64,000 bases of DNA from positions 124,001-188,000 of the forward strand of contig NZ_JAESVD010000001.1 in the NCBI RefSeq assembly GCF_016765635.1. The letters are read 5' to 3'. This DNA is from Shewanella schlegeliana (lineage in GTDB: Bacteria; Pseudomonadota; Gammaproteobacteria; Enterobacterales; Shewanellaceae). How positions within the stretch are numbered: position 1 is the stretch's first letter; each line of letters opens with the position of its first letter. The notes under the pieces were generated by a model. The model was not told the origin of the DNA and made no database searches. It was given only the letters and a program-made list of their open reading frames with translations. Of this stretch, positions 16,940-25,899 are shown piece by piece. The position numbers and the translations under genes are program-made.

Positions 16940-18349
16940 ATGACAATTAAGACGCGTTTCGCTCCAAGCCCTACTGGCTTTTTGCACGTTGGTGGTGCTC
17001 GTACAGCACTTTATTCATGGTTACATGCACGCGCAAACCAAGGTGAGTTTGTTCTACGTATTGAAGATACCGATATTGAACGCTCTACTCCTGAAGCATG
17101 CGCCGCAATTTTAGAAGGCATGGAATGGCTTAACTTGAATTGGGACGAAGGTCCTTACTACCAAACCAAGCGATTTGACCGTTATAACGAAATCATTGCA
17201 CAGATGCTAGAGCAGGGCACTGCATATAAGTGTTACTGTAGCCGTGAACGCATTGAAACAATGCGTGAAGAGCAAGCTGCGAAAGGTGAGCAACAAAAGT
17301 ATGATGGTTGCTGCCGCGATAAAGCACCACGTGATACAGATGAGCCATTTGTTGTGCGTTTCAAAAACCCAACTGAAGGTAGCGTTGTATTTGACGACCA
17401 CGTACGTGGCCGCATTGAATTTGCTAACAGTACATTAGATGATTTGATCATCGCACGTACTGAAGGTACGCCTACTTATAACTTCTGTGTCGTTGTTGAC
17501 GATTGGGATATGGGAATTACCTGTGTTGTTCGTGGTGAAGACCATATCAACAATACACCACGTCAGATCAACATCCTTAAAGCGTTAGGTGCACCAGTAC
17601 CAGAATATGCTCACGTATCGATGATCTTAGGTGATGATGGCGCTAAGCTATCTAAACGTCATGGTGCGGTAGGGGTGATGCAGTATCGTGATGACGGTTA
17701 TTTACCTGAAGCGCTACTTAACTACCTAGTTCGCCTAGGCTGGTCTCACGGCGATCAAGAAGTGTTCTCTATCGATGAGATGAAGCAGTTCTTTAGCCTA
17801 GATGATATCAACAAAGCGGCTTCAGCATTTAATACTGATAAACTGATTTGGTTAAACCAGCACTATATTAAAGAATCTGATCCAGAATATGTCGCTTCTC
17901 ACCTTGAGTGGCACATGGCTGATCAAAACATTGATACAAGCAATGGTCCAAAACTGTCTGAAGTGGTTTCTGCATTGTCTGAACGAGCAAAGACATTAAA
18001 AGAACTTGCTGCATCTAGCCGTTACTTCTTTGAAGATTTCGAAGAGTTTGATGAAACTGCAGCTAAAAAGCACCTAAGGGGTGTTGCTCTTGAGCCACTA
18101 ACTTTGTTCCAGACTAAATTAGCTGGATTAAATGAGTGGACTTTAGAAGCTATTCATCAAGCAATTGAAGATACAGCAGCTGAATTAGAAGTCGGTATGG
18201 GGAAAGTTGGTATGCCATTACGCGTAGCTGTTACTGGCGCGGGTATGTCTCCTGCTGTTGATTTAACCATATTCTTGGTTGGAAAGGCCCGTACAGAGCA
18301 AAGAATCTCCAAAGCGATTGAATTTGTAGCAAATAGAATAAATTCATAA
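16940..18349 (+). CDS. gltX: Glutamate-tRNA ligase GltX
   Basis: Class I glutamyl-tRNA synthetase, which charges tRNA-Glu for translation. The 469-residue protein has the HIGH-type motif [10 protein letters not shown] (residues 11-20), the zinc-site cysteines CYC near residue 98-100 with GCC about 25 residues later, and the KMSKS-type motif AKLSKR around residue 238. Length is as in E. coli (471 aa). Five tRNA-Glu genes for its own substrate lie immediately downstream, and the gene is flanked by tRNA-Val and tRNA-Ala genes as in E. coli. Confidence 0.96.
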   Translation: MTIKTRFAPSPTGFLHVGGARTALYSWLHARANQGEFVLRIEDTDIERSTPEACAAILEGMEWLNLNWDEGPYYQTKRFDRYNEIIAQMLEQGTAYKCYCSRERIETMREEQAAKGEQQKYDGCCRDKAPRDTDEPFVVRFKNPTEGSVVFDDHVRGRIEFANSTLDDLIIARTEGTPTYNFCVVVDDWDMGITCVVRGEDHINNTPRQINILKALGAPVPEYAHVSMILGDDGAKLSKRHGAVGVMQYRDDGYLPEALLNYLVRLGWSHGDQEVFSIDEMKQFFSLDDINKAASAFNTDKLIWLNQHYIKESDPEYVASHLEWHMADQNIDTSNGPKLSEVVSALSERAKTLKELAASSRYFFEDFEEFDETAAKKHLRGVALEPLTLFQTKLAGLNEWTLEAIHQAIEDTAAELEVGMGKVGMPLRVAVTGAGMSPAVDLTIFLVGKARTEQRISKAIEFVANRINS

Positions 18350-18357
18350 AAAACGGG

Positions 18358-18386
18358 TTGACTCTTTTGGGTGCGCTGCATAGAAT
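18358..18386 (+). promoter_or_regulatory. Promoter of the tRNA-Ala/Glu cluster
   Basis: TTGACT (18358-18363), a 17-bp spacer and TAGAAT (18381-18386), followed by a GC-rich discriminator (GCGCCACGC). It begins just past the gltX stop codon and would drive the tRNA genes that start at 18454. Confidence 0.82.
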
Positions 18387-18453
18387 GCGCCACGCAGTTG
18401 AGACACAGGCAACGAATAGTTCGCGGTGCACTCAAAAGTGATTTAGTTAGTGA

Positions 18454-18529
18454 GGGGCCTTAGCTCAGCTGGGAGAGCGCAACACTGGCAGTGTTGAGGT
18501 CAGCGGTTCGATCCCGCTAGGCTCCACCA
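18454..18529 (+). tRNA. tRNA-Ala (anticodon GGC)
   Basis: 76 nt with CCA. Acceptor GGGGCCT/AGGCTCC includes the G3-U70 alanine identity pair; anticodon loop CTGGCAG gives GGC. First gene of the cluster. Confidence 0.97.
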
Positions 18530-18612
18530 TCTAACTGAAAGTAAGCGTTAAGTTTTAGCCTACAGAACTTAATGAGTATTCACTCCCTTACGGAGTCTAA
18601 ACGTAAGTCCGG

Positions 18613-18688
18613 GTCCCCTTCGTCTAGAGGCCTAGGACACCGCCCTTTCACGGCGGTAACAGGGGTTCGAATCCCCTAGGGGATACCA
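18613..18688 (+). tRNA. tRNA-Glu (anticodon UUC), copy 1
   Basis: 76 nt with CCA; anticodon loop CTTTCAC gives UUC. The acceptor stem GTCCCCT/AGGGGAT leaves a G1-U72 wobble and an A at position 73. Confidence 0.97.
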
Positions 18689-18767
18689 CTATTTTATAAA
18701 GCGTTGAGTTTTAGCCTACAGAACTCAATGAGTATTCACTCTTTGGTAGAGTATAACGCCAGTCCGG

Positions 18768-18843
18768 GTCCCCTTCGTCTAGAGGCCTAGGACACCGCCC
18801 TTTCACGGCGGTAACAGGGGTTCGAATCCCCTAGGGGATACCA
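18768..18843 (+). tRNA. tRNA-Glu (anticodon UUC), copy 2
   Basis: Identical to copy 1, located exactly 155 bp further on; the 79-bp spacer is also nearly identical. Confidence 0.97.
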
Positions 18844-18922
18844 CTATTTTATAAAGCGTTGAGTTTTAGCCTACAGAACTCAATGAGTATTCACTCTTTG
18901 GTAGAGTATAACGCCAGTCCGG

Positions 18923-18998
18923 GTCCCCTTCGTCTAGAGGCCTAGGACACCGCCCTTTCACGGCGGTAACAGGGGTTCGAATCCCCTAGGGGATACCA
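18923..18998 (+). tRNA. tRNA-Glu (anticodon UUC), copy 3
   Basis: Identical to copy 1, again one 155-bp unit further on. Confidence 0.97.
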
Positions 18999-19077
18999 CT
19001 ATTTTATAAAGCGTTGAGTTTTAGCCTACAGAACTCAATGAGTATTCACTCTTTGGTAGAGTATAACGCCAGTCCGG

Positions 19078-19153
19078 GTCCCCTTCGTCTAGAGGCCTAG
19101 GACACCGCCCTTTCACGGCGGTAACAGGGGTTCGAATCCCCTAGGGGATACCA
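19078..19153 (+). tRNA. tRNA-Glu (anticodon UUC), copy 4
   Basis: Identical to copy 1, last of the regular 155-bp array; the next position in the array holds a rearranged copy. Confidence 0.97.
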
Positions 19154-19233
19154 CTATTTTATAAAGCGTTAAGTTTTAGCCTACAGAACTTAATGAGTAT
19201 TCACTCCCTTACGGAGTCTAAACGTAAGCCCGG

Positions 19234-19330
19234 GTCCCCTTCGCCAAGAAGAGAGCGCCTAGGACACCGCGCTATTTTTATTAAAAAGCAGCACGGCGGT
19301 TTCACTTTAATAGCCTTCTAAAGTGTGACT
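19234..19330 (+). pseudogene. Rearranged tRNA-Glu remnant
   Basis: The first 10 bases (GTCCCCTTCG) and the stretch CGCCTAGGACACCGC match tRNA-Glu, and CACGGCGGT follows, so this is the expected fifth array position. The D-loop carries a short insertion (CCAAGAAGAGAG), the anticodon loop is replaced by about 20 AT-rich bases, and the T-arm and 3' acceptor strand are lost. It cannot act as tRNA-Glu. The sequence still folds: ACCGC/GCGGT, and downstream CACTTTA/TAAAGTG. It is probably cleared during processing of the cluster, or it may be a structured RNA. Confidence 0.75.
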
Positions 19331-19371
19331 TATAGGTCTTCGTTATATTGGAAGTAAAACAATATGTCCGG

Positions 19372-19447
19372 GTCCCCTTCGTCTAGAGGCCTAGGACACC
19401 GCCCTTTCACGGCGGTAACAGGGGTTCGAATCCCCTAGGGGATACCA
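19372..19447 (+). tRNA. tRNA-Glu (anticodon UUC), copy 5
   Basis: Intact 76-nt tRNA identical to copies 1-4, located after the rearranged copy and preceded by a different spacer. Confidence 0.97.
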
Positions 19448-19494
19448 CTATTTAAAAATTCATGTTCTAAATAACGTGAATGTTTACCAGAAAT

Positions 19495-19570
19495 GGGGCC
19501 TTAGCTCAGCTGGGAGAGCGCAACACTGGCAGTGTTGAGGTCAGCGGTTCGATCCCGCTAGGCTCCACCA
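19495..19570 (+). tRNA. tRNA-Ala (anticodon GGC), second copy
   Basis: Identical to the tRNA-Ala at 18454. It ends the cluster and is followed by a terminator. Confidence 0.97.
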
Positions 19571-19600
19571 TTTTATCGCTTTATAGCGGTAAGTAATTAA

Positions 19601-19622
19601 ACCACCTTAGGGTGGTTTTTTT
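19601..19622 (+). terminator. Terminator of the tRNA-Ala/Glu cluster
   Basis: ACCACC and GGTGGT form a short GC-rich stem around TTAG, followed by seven T. Confidence 0.85.
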
Positions 19623-19860
19623 ATGCCTGTAATTTACCTATTGTTTTGAGTTGTGGAGCATAAAGATCCTGAGTGTTGAGACGAATACACTAAGGCTGGT
19701 TTAAAGTGAGTAGGGTGGAGAGTTTACTCTTCAGGCTATTTAATTGGGCTAATTAGGTATGAAATATTTGCTTAATAGCATGAACAAAAAAGCCATCGTT
19801 ATACCAATCAGCAGAAAGGTGGCTTGAGCATATTGAGTGTTTGTCGGTAAACATGGATAT

Positions 19861-20179
19861 TATATCAATCAGTATAAAGATTTGGTCGCTCAGCGAGAGT
19901 TTAGCGGCACTGAGACAAGGTCATTAAATGCTCCTGCATTAATGACATTCACCACATCCATGTGGTTTGCAACGAGTGTAATAGCATAGTTATTCTACGG
20001 TTAAGCTCGTTAACGCAGTATCAGAGCCGCTAAAACTCGCCATTCTGGAGCGTTTTTGGCTGCCTACTTCTGCGTTGAAAAGCTTCACAAGGGAATAACC
20101 ATTCTTTCAGCTATTCGCCTTGAATGAGTTTGCAAAAAAACGCTCTGAGTAGATCAACTTCTTATACTGATTGGTATTA
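19861..20179. mobile_element. MITE-like element with long imperfect inverted ends and nested hairpins
   Basis: The left end (TATATCAATCAGTATAAAG) and the reverse complement of the right end (TAATACCAATCAGTATAAG) match over roughly 34 bp, including TTG.TC and CTCAG blocks. Inside are nested dyads: 19892-19912 with 20022-20040 (AGTTTAGCGGC type), GTCATTAAATGC/GCATTAATGAC at 19920-19946, CCACATCCATGTGG near 19952, and GAGCGTTTTTGGC (20048-20060) with GCAAAAAAACGCTC (20132-20145). A further end-like ATACCAATCAGCAG lies at 19801. There is no reading frame; it is probably mobilised in trans. Confidence 0.65.
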
Positions 20180-20184
20180 GATCA

Positions 20185-22014
20185 CTAGTCTACTCCAAGG
20201 AAGCCGCCAGTTTGGTGCGCCCAAAGCTGTGCATAGATCCCACCTGAGCTGATTAACTGCTGATGGGTCCCTTGCTCAACGATTTTGCCCTCATCGAGTA
20301 CAATCAACCTATCCATTGCAGCAATGGTTGATAGTCTGTGTGCGATGGCAATAACGGTTTTGCCTTCCATCAACTGATACAGACTTTCTTGAATTGCGGC
20401 TTCAACTTCGGAATCGAGCGCAGATGTAGCTTCGTCCAACAGAAGGATCGGAGCGTTCTTGAGCAGAACACGTGCAATCGCAATTCGTTGACGCTGCCCC
20501 CCAGAGAGCTTTACACCGCGCTCGCCAACTTGTGCATCTAAACCATGATTACCTTCAGCATCACTTAGCCCTTGAATGAACTCGTGGGCTTGGGCACTGT
20601 GTATGGCTTGTTCTAGCTCGATATCGCTAGCATTAGGATTACCATATAGTATGTTTTCTCGAATAGAACGATGCAGTAGCGAGGTATCTTGGGTCACCAT
20701 ACCAATATGTGCTCGCAGTGAGTCTTGCAAAACTCGAGCAATGTCTTGCTGATCGATAGTAATGTTACCCGACTCAACGTCGTGAAAGCGCATTAATAAG
20801 TTTACTAGGGTAGATTTTCCCGCTCCAGAACGGCCCACTAAGCCCACTTTTTCACCCGGTTTAATATGTAGCTTAAGATCATCGATTACGCCGCTCTTTT
20901 CTCCATAGTGAAAACTGATATCGTTAAAGTCAATTCCGCCTTCGGTTACGACTAACGGCGGCGCATCTTTAATATCCTCAATATCTGTGGGTTTTGAGAG
21001 TGTATTCATGCCATCAGCGACGGTACCTATGTTTTCAAACAGCGAACTTATCTCCCACATAATCCACTGTGACATACCATTGAGTCTCAGTGCTAGACTG
21101 ATAGCGATAGCTATTGCACCGACTGTAATAGCATCTGCCTGCCATAACCAAATCGATACCGCTGCAATTGAAAAAGCAAGTATGTAGTTGAGCACTTGCA
21201 CACTCACATTAATCCAAGTCACTAAACGCATCTGTTTATAGACAGTGCTGAGAAAGGTTTTCATGCTGCCTTTTGCGTACTCAGCTTCTTGTTGAGTATG
21301 TGAAAACAGCTTAACGGTTGCGATGTTGGTGTAGCTATCTACTATGCGGCCTGTCATGGTAGATCTTGCATCGGCTTGCTCAGTTGAAACCTTCTTGAGT
21401 TTAGGTAAGAACTTGAACTGTAAGGCAACATAAATAGTGAGCCAGACTAGCATCGGCAACATTAACCTTAGATCGGCTTTCGCTATCATCACCACCATAG
21501 AAGTGAAGTAAACCAAGATATAAACCAGCACATCTAATAGCTTAGTAACAGTTTCACGCACGGCTAATGAGGTTTGCATCACTTTTGTCGCCACACGTCC
21601 TGCAAAGTCATTTTGATAGAATGACACACTTTGTTTAAGCAGGTAGCGGTGAGCCAACCATCGAATTGACATTGGGTAATTGCCGAGTAGGCCTTGATAA
21701 ACAATTAGCGCATGCAGTAGCGTAAGTAGGGGGATGACAATTAACACGAGTAGAGTCATCCCTAAGAGCCGCATGCCTTCTTGTTCAAATAGCGTCTTTG
21801 GCTCATGGTTTACTAATAGGTCAACAAGATCACCCATAAAACCAAATAGCGAAACTTCTAAGATGGCCAGTAGGGCGGTTAAAATTGACATGATGATCAA
21901 AGGCACTTCAAAGCCACGGGTATAATGGCGACAAAATACGTAGAGCCCTTTAGGTGGTTGCTGAGGCTCCTCGTCGGGTAGAGGATTGACCCAAGATTCA
22001 AATCGTTTGAACAT
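20185..22014 (-). CDS. ABC exporter, fused permease and ATPase
   Basis: A 609-residue half-transporter of the MsbA/MdlB type that would dimerise in the inner membrane. The N-terminal 330 residues hold about six membrane helices; the C-terminal ATPase has Walker A GRSGAGKST, signature LSGGQRQR, Walker B LLLDEATSALD and the AIAHRLST switch histidine. The substrate cannot be told from sequence; lipid or drug export is possible. It stands alone, with a MITE-like element just beyond its stop and the divergent Ada-AlkA gene upstream. Confidence 0.88.
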   Translation of the reverse strand: MFKRFESWVNPLPDEEPQQPPKGLYVFCRHYTRGFEVPLIIMSILTALLAILEVSLFGFMGDLVDLLVNHEPKTLFEQEGMRLLGMTLLVLIVIPLLTLLHALIVYQGLLGNYPMSIRWLAHRYLLKQSVSFYQNDFAGRVATKVMQTSLAVRETVTKLLDVLVYILVYFTSMVVMIAKADLRLMLPMLVWLTIYVALQFKFLPKLKKVSTEQADARSTMTGRIVDSYTNIATVKLFSHTQQEAEYAKGSMKTFLSTVYKQMRLVTWINVSVQVLNYILAFSIAAVSIWLWQADAITVGAIAIAISLALRLNGMSQWIMWEISSLFENIGTVADGMNTLSKPTDIEDIKDAPPLVVTEGGIDFNDISFHYGEKSGVIDDLKLHIKPGEKVGLVGRSGAGKSTLVNLLMRFHDVESGNITIDQQDIARVLQDSLRAHIGMVTQDTSLLHRSIRENILYGNPNASDIELEQAIHSAQAHEFIQGLSDAEGNHGLDAQVGERGVKLSGGQRQRIAIARVLLKNAPILLLDEATSALDSEVEAAIQESLYQLMEGKTVIAIAHRLSTIAAMDRLIVLDEGKIVEQGTHQQLISSGGIYAQLWAHQTGGFLGVD

Positions 22015-22190
22015 CTATTTACTCAGTTTTTATTAATGTTGGGAAAATGTAATTAATCACTAGCATATAGGAAACAGCGGCTTAAGTGTAAACACTGTAT
22101 CGATAGAGCTATTCAGTTCCGTTTTCCGCTAGTGACTATGTCGTTAGTTACGTAATATGGCGGTCATAGAAAGGTAATTTGGTAAGTTGA

Positions 22191-23690
22191 ATGGTTGAGC
22201 ATGAGTGTCATATTTCGAAAGAGGCCTGTCGTAAGGCAAGGCTTGCTCGCGACTCAAGATTTGACGGCCAGTTTTTTATCGGGGTATATACGACTAAAAT
22301 ATTTTGCAGACCAATTTGCCCTGCGGTTAGTCCTAAAGAAGCGAATGTTCGCTATTTTGATACTGCAATACAGGCTGCAAATGCAGGACTAAGACCGTGC
22401 CTGCGTTGCCGACCAGACTGTGCACCCCTCTCTTATGCTTGGAAGGGGACGCAGACAACTTTAGAACGAGCAAAGGCATTAATCGATGCAGGAGCCCTTT
22501 CTGGTCAGGAAGGGCAGAATATTGAGGCTCTTTCAACTCGATTGGGGATCTCGAGCCGTTACTTAAGAAAGTTGTTTTCGCAAAAGCTGGGTACCTCAGT
22601 TAAACACTATGCGCAATACAGGCAACTTATGTTTGCCAAGCAATTATTACATCAAACAAATTTGAGCATCACCCAGGTAGCTTTTGCTTCAGGGTTTAAC
22701 AGCATACGGCGTTTTAATGAAGTGTTTAAGGCACAACTGCAGTTAACACCAACAGCCTTGAGAAAAAACAGGCATCAACCTAGAGATTCTGAATTAAGCC
22801 GCCCTCAACCCTTAAGTCAATATGGTCAAGTTACATTGAGGGTGCAACTTAGCTTCAGGCCTCCCTTTGCTTGGACGCAACAATTCGATTTTTATCAAGT
22901 TCGTGCTGTAAATGCGATGGAGTGGCTCGATAACAAGCTAAGTTATGGTCGTAGTTTTAGCCTCAATGGGGTAAGTGGTTACTTCGATGCAAAGCTGAAT
23001 GGGGCAAGAAATGTGTTTGACGTCGATATTGTTTTGGAAAAGGATACTGATCTCAGCCAGTTAAATGCAATCATTAGTAACATAAGACGAGTGCTGGATC
23101 TCGATGCGAATATTTGCCAAATCGACAATGTGCTGTCGTTGATAGAGCCTTTGGCGCCCTCGATGCTCCCTGGGCTACGGTTGCCTGGTGTATGGTCAAC
23201 ATTTGAAGCTGGGTGTAGAGCTGTCTTGGGTCAGCAAGTGAGTATCATTCAAGCGTCAAAGCTGCTTAATCAGTTAGTCCTTACCTACGGTGAGAAGCGC
23301 TTAATTGGTACAAAACAGGTCACTCTGTTTCCAACGCCCGAGGTGATAGCAAAGGCCGAATTTACCGAGCTTAAGATGCCCGGGGTCCGTAAAAGAGCAC
23401 TGAATGCGCTGGGGCAGTTTGTTCGGGATAACCCTGATGCAGAACTCGAACAGTGGCTATCGATAAAAGGAATAGGCCCTTGGACCGTGGCATATGCAAA
23501 AATGCGCGGTTTGAGTCAGCCTGATATCTTGTTGTGTAGCGACTTTGTTGTAAAAAAGCGGATGTTGGGTTTATACCAAGCAAATGGTGCGGTTAAAAGT
23601 GATGACTATGAGTGTTTAACTCAGTCACTTGCCGAGCAAGTCGCTCCCTGGGGCAGTTACCTTACGTTTCAATTGTGGAATCTTTCATGA
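22191..23690 (+). CDS. alkA: Ada-type regulator fused to AlkA DNA-3-methyladenine glycosylase
   Basis: A 499-residue fusion for alkylation repair. Domain order: Ada methyl-phosphotriester acceptor domain with zinc cysteines C39, C43, C70 and C73; AraC-type helix-turn-helix (about 90-195); AlkA N-terminal domain (about 210-315); HhH-GPD glycosylase (about 325-490) with hairpin LSIKGIGPWTVAYAKMRG and the catalytic aspartate in CSDFVVKKR. It should both sense methylated DNA and excise alkylated bases. ogt overlaps its stop (ATGA), forming a two-gene repair operon. No alkB is present. AAAGG/GGTAAG precede ATG 22191. Confidence 0.92.
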   Translation: MVEHECHISKEACRKARLARDSRFDGQFFIGVYTTKIFCRPICPAVSPKEANVRYFDTAIQAANAGLRPCLRCRPDCAPLSYAWKGTQTTLERAKALIDAGALSGQEGQNIEALSTRLGISSRYLRKLFSQKLGTSVKHYAQYRQLMFAKQLLHQTNLSITQVAFASGFNSIRRFNEVFKAQLQLTPTALRKNRHQPRDSELSRPQPLSQYGQVTLRVQLSFRPPFAWTQQFDFYQVRAVNAMEWLDNKLSYGRSFSLNGVSGYFDAKLNGARNVFDVDIVLEKDTDLSQLNAIISNIRRVLDLDANICQIDNVLSLIEPLAPSMLPGLRLPGVWSTFEAGCRAVLGQQVSIIQASKLLNQLVLTYGEKRLIGTKQVTLFPTPEVIAKAEFTELKMPGVRKRALNALGQFVRDNPDAELEQWLSIKGIGPWTVAYAKMRGLSQPDILLCSDFVVKKRMLGLYQANGAVKSDDYECLTQSLAEQVAPWGSYLTFQLWNLS

Positions 23691-24241
23691 AAAAGAGTTT
23701 AAAACCTAAAGCTTTACAGCCAATAGCAAAGTTAAACTTTGTTTCAGAGATTGGGGAGCTGTCTTTGTGCGCGAACGAAAGCGGCTTAAGCCACCTTAAT
23801 ATTATCCCCCAAAGTGGTGACGAATGGTTGTCTAGAGAAGTGAGTGATGCAGCAATTTTAACGGCTGACGATAACCTTGCTCTAGATACGGCGAATCGAC
23901 ACCTGTTGCAAGCTCGTCGAGAGTTAGAGGAATACTTTAATGGCCTAAGACGGCAGTTCGAAGTTAAGCTGGCCCCTAACGGCACCGAGTTTCAACGTCA
24001 AGTGTGGCAGGCATTATCCGAACTCGATTATGGCGTTAGCTGTAGTTATGCTCAAATTGCAGAGCGTATCAATCGGCCTAAAGCGGTGAGGGCGGTAGGG
24101 ACTGCTAATGGAGCTAACCCTATCGCAATAATCGTTCCTTGCCATAGGGTCATAGGTAAAAATGGTACGCTCACTGGTTACGCATTCGGCATAATGCTTA
24201 AGCAGAAACTGCTTAAACTTGAAGGTTGGAACAACTTCTGA
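23687..24241 (+). CDS. ogt: Methylated-DNA-protein-cysteine methyltransferase Ogt
   Basis: Suicide O6-alkylguanine repair protein of 184 residues. The acceptor cysteine is in IIVPCHRVIG near the C terminus, and the DNA-recognition helix is RAVGTANGANP. The usual YAGG following the active site is YAFG here, with a changed GIMLK stretch, a mild oddity. The start ATG overlaps the alkA stop in ATGA, implying translational coupling. An in-frame extension upstream overlaps alkA and is rejected. Confidence 0.92.
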   Translation: MKKSLKPKALQPIAKLNFVSEIGELSLCANESGLSHLNIIPQSGDEWLSREVSDAAILTADDNLALDTANRHLLQARRELEEYFNGLRRQFEVKLAPNGTEFQRQVWQALSELDYGVSCSYAQIAERINRPKAVRAVGTANGANPIAIIVPCHRVIGKNGTLTGYAFGIMLKQKLLKLEGWNNF

Positions 24242-24334
24242 ATTCTTGTGTAGTGGCGCTAAGTAAAATGTTTTGCTCAGTGAGTGTTAAATCCGATCAA
24301 AGATAAGCATTTAAACGGATATTAGCGTAGAATA

Positions 24335-24359
24335 TACGCCTTATTTTTGATTAGGCGTT
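24335..24359 (+). promoter_or_regulatory. Hairpin in the DEAD-box helicase leader
   Basis: ACGCCT and AGGCGT pair around TTATTTTTGATT just before the helicase start at 24372. There is no terminator T-tract. Many helicase mRNAs are controlled through structured leaders, so this may be autoregulatory; inference only. Confidence 0.35.
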
Positions 24360-24371
24360 TACCTGTAAATT

Positions 24372-25691
24372 ATGACTCAGTCAGTATCTTCAACCGACAA
24401 CGCTGCAACGCAAGCTGTAGCTACTACAACAACTCACAGTGACTTTACTCAACTAGGGTTAATTCCAGAGTTGCTTGAGACGCTAAAACTGCTGAGTTAT
24501 ACCACGCCAACCGCGATTCAATCGCATATCATACCAGCGGTATTAGAAGGTCGTGATGTTCTAGGTGGTGCAAAAACGGGCTCGGGTAAAACGGCTGCGT
24601 TTGCGTTACCTATTATCCAAAAGTTGGCACAAGCTGAGCCTCGTAAAGCTGGTAGTAACTTTGTGTCATGTTTAGTACTGGTACCCACCCGTGAGTTGGC
24701 GCAGCAAGTTAGCGATAGCTTTATGCGTTATTCACAGTTAATTAAACCTAATCTTAAAACACTGGCGGTATATGGCGGTGTGTCTACTAACGTGCAAATG
24801 CAAAGTCTACGCGGCGGTGCAGACATTGTTGTTGCAACTCCAGGGCGTTTAATCGACCTGATCTCAAGCAATGCGCTGAAGCTGGATAAAACCACAACGT
24901 TAGTATTGGATGAAGCCGATCGCATGCTAAGTCTTGGCTTTACTGACGAGCTTAATGCGCTATTAGCAAAGCTGCCTAAGACCAAGCAGACATTACTGTT
25001 TTCGGCGACGTTTCCGGAAGAAGTGCGTGAACTTACCCAGTCACTGCTAAGCAATCCCGTCGAAGTTCAGTTGCAAAGTAGTGAAGAAAGCACACTGGTT
25101 CAGCGTGTTATTACGGTTAACCGTAACCGCAAGACCGCATTGTTAGCCGAGTTGATTAAACAAAATCAATGGCAACAGGTGCTGATCTTTGCCAGTGCTA
25201 AATACAGCTGTAATCGTTTGGCTCAAAAGCTAGAGAACGCAGGCATTACCGCTGAAGTATTCCACAGCGATAAAGGTCAAGGCGCACGTAATCGCGTATT
25301 AGAAGGGTTTAAGTCAGGCGAGATCAGTGTATTAATTGCAACGGATATTGCCGCTCGTGGTATCGATATTGAAAAGTTACCTATCGTGATTAACTTTGAG
25401 CTGCCAAGAAGTCCAGCTGATTATATGCATCGTATTGGCCGAAGCGGCCGTGCTGGCGAGGCAGGTTTAGCAATGAGTTTGATTTCTCACGATGAATATC
25501 AGCACTTTAAGCTAATTGAGAAGAAAAACAAACTGAGATTAGAGCGTGAACAGATCCCAGGATTTGAAGCCGATCTTGAAGCGCCTGCAGACTGCCCATC
25601 ACGTGAGGTAAAGCCGATGGCAAAACCTGCTGGTACTGGCAAGAAGCACCGTAAAAAGGTCAATGCTGAAGTTTGGGGCAAGAAATCTTAA
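24372..25691 (+). CDS. DEAD-box ATP-dependent RNA helicase
   Basis: A 439-residue helicase core with all motifs in order: Q-motif glutamine in PTAIQ, Walker A AKTGSGKT, PTREL, GG, TPGR, DEAD (VLDEADRML), SAT, and HRIGRSGRAG. The basic C-terminal tail (GTGKKHRKKVNAEVWGKK) probably binds RNA. It may act in ribosome assembly or RNA decay. It resembles RhlE-type proteins but I cannot assign a specific subgroup. A strong terminator follows. Confidence 0.9.
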   Translation: MTQSVSSTDNAATQAVATTTTHSDFTQLGLIPELLETLKLLSYTTPTAIQSHIIPAVLEGRDVLGGAKTGSGKTAAFALPIIQKLAQAEPRKAGSNFVSCLVLVPTRELAQQVSDSFMRYSQLIKPNLKTLAVYGGVSTNVQMQSLRGGADIVVATPGRLIDLISSNALKLDKTTTLVLDEADRMLSLGFTDELNALLAKLPKTKQTLLFSATFPEEVRELTQSLLSNPVEVQLQSSEESTLVQRVITVNRNRKTALLAELIKQNQWQQVLIFASAKYSCNRLAQKLENAGITAEVFHSDKGQGARNRVLEGFKSGEISVLIATDIAARGIDIEKLPIVINFELPRSPADYMHRIGRSGRAGEAGLAMSLISHDEYQHFKLIEKKNKLRLEREQIPGFEADLEAPADCPSREVKPMAKPAGTGKKHRKKVNAEVWGKKS

Positions 25692-25730
25692 TCTCAAACG
25701 CATAAATTTGTACTGAGAAATAATATGAAC

Positions 25731-25755
25731 AGGGCTCTTAATGAGCCCTTTTTTG
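25731..25755 (+). terminator. Terminator after the DEAD-box helicase
   Basis: AGGGCTC and GAGCCCT form a 7-bp stem around TTAAT, followed by six T. Confidence 0.9.
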
Positions 25756-25899
25756 TACAAATTAATACGATTTTTGTGGGGTAGCGCCTTTTTTCATCAT
25801 GTATTGCTCTTACTAACAATAAAGCGATAGCACAGAATCTAGGCTTTATGTATTCTCTTGGCGATTATTTGAAACTCAAAATTTATTTTAGGAAATACT

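Noticed and set aside
19234..19330. tRNA-Glu with a group I intron
   Set aside because: The insert is only about 20 bases and the T-arm and 3' acceptor strand are absent, so splicing could not restore a tRNA.
18613..19447. Possible CRISPR or integron array
   Set aside because: The repeated units are tRNA-Glu genes with conserved spacers.
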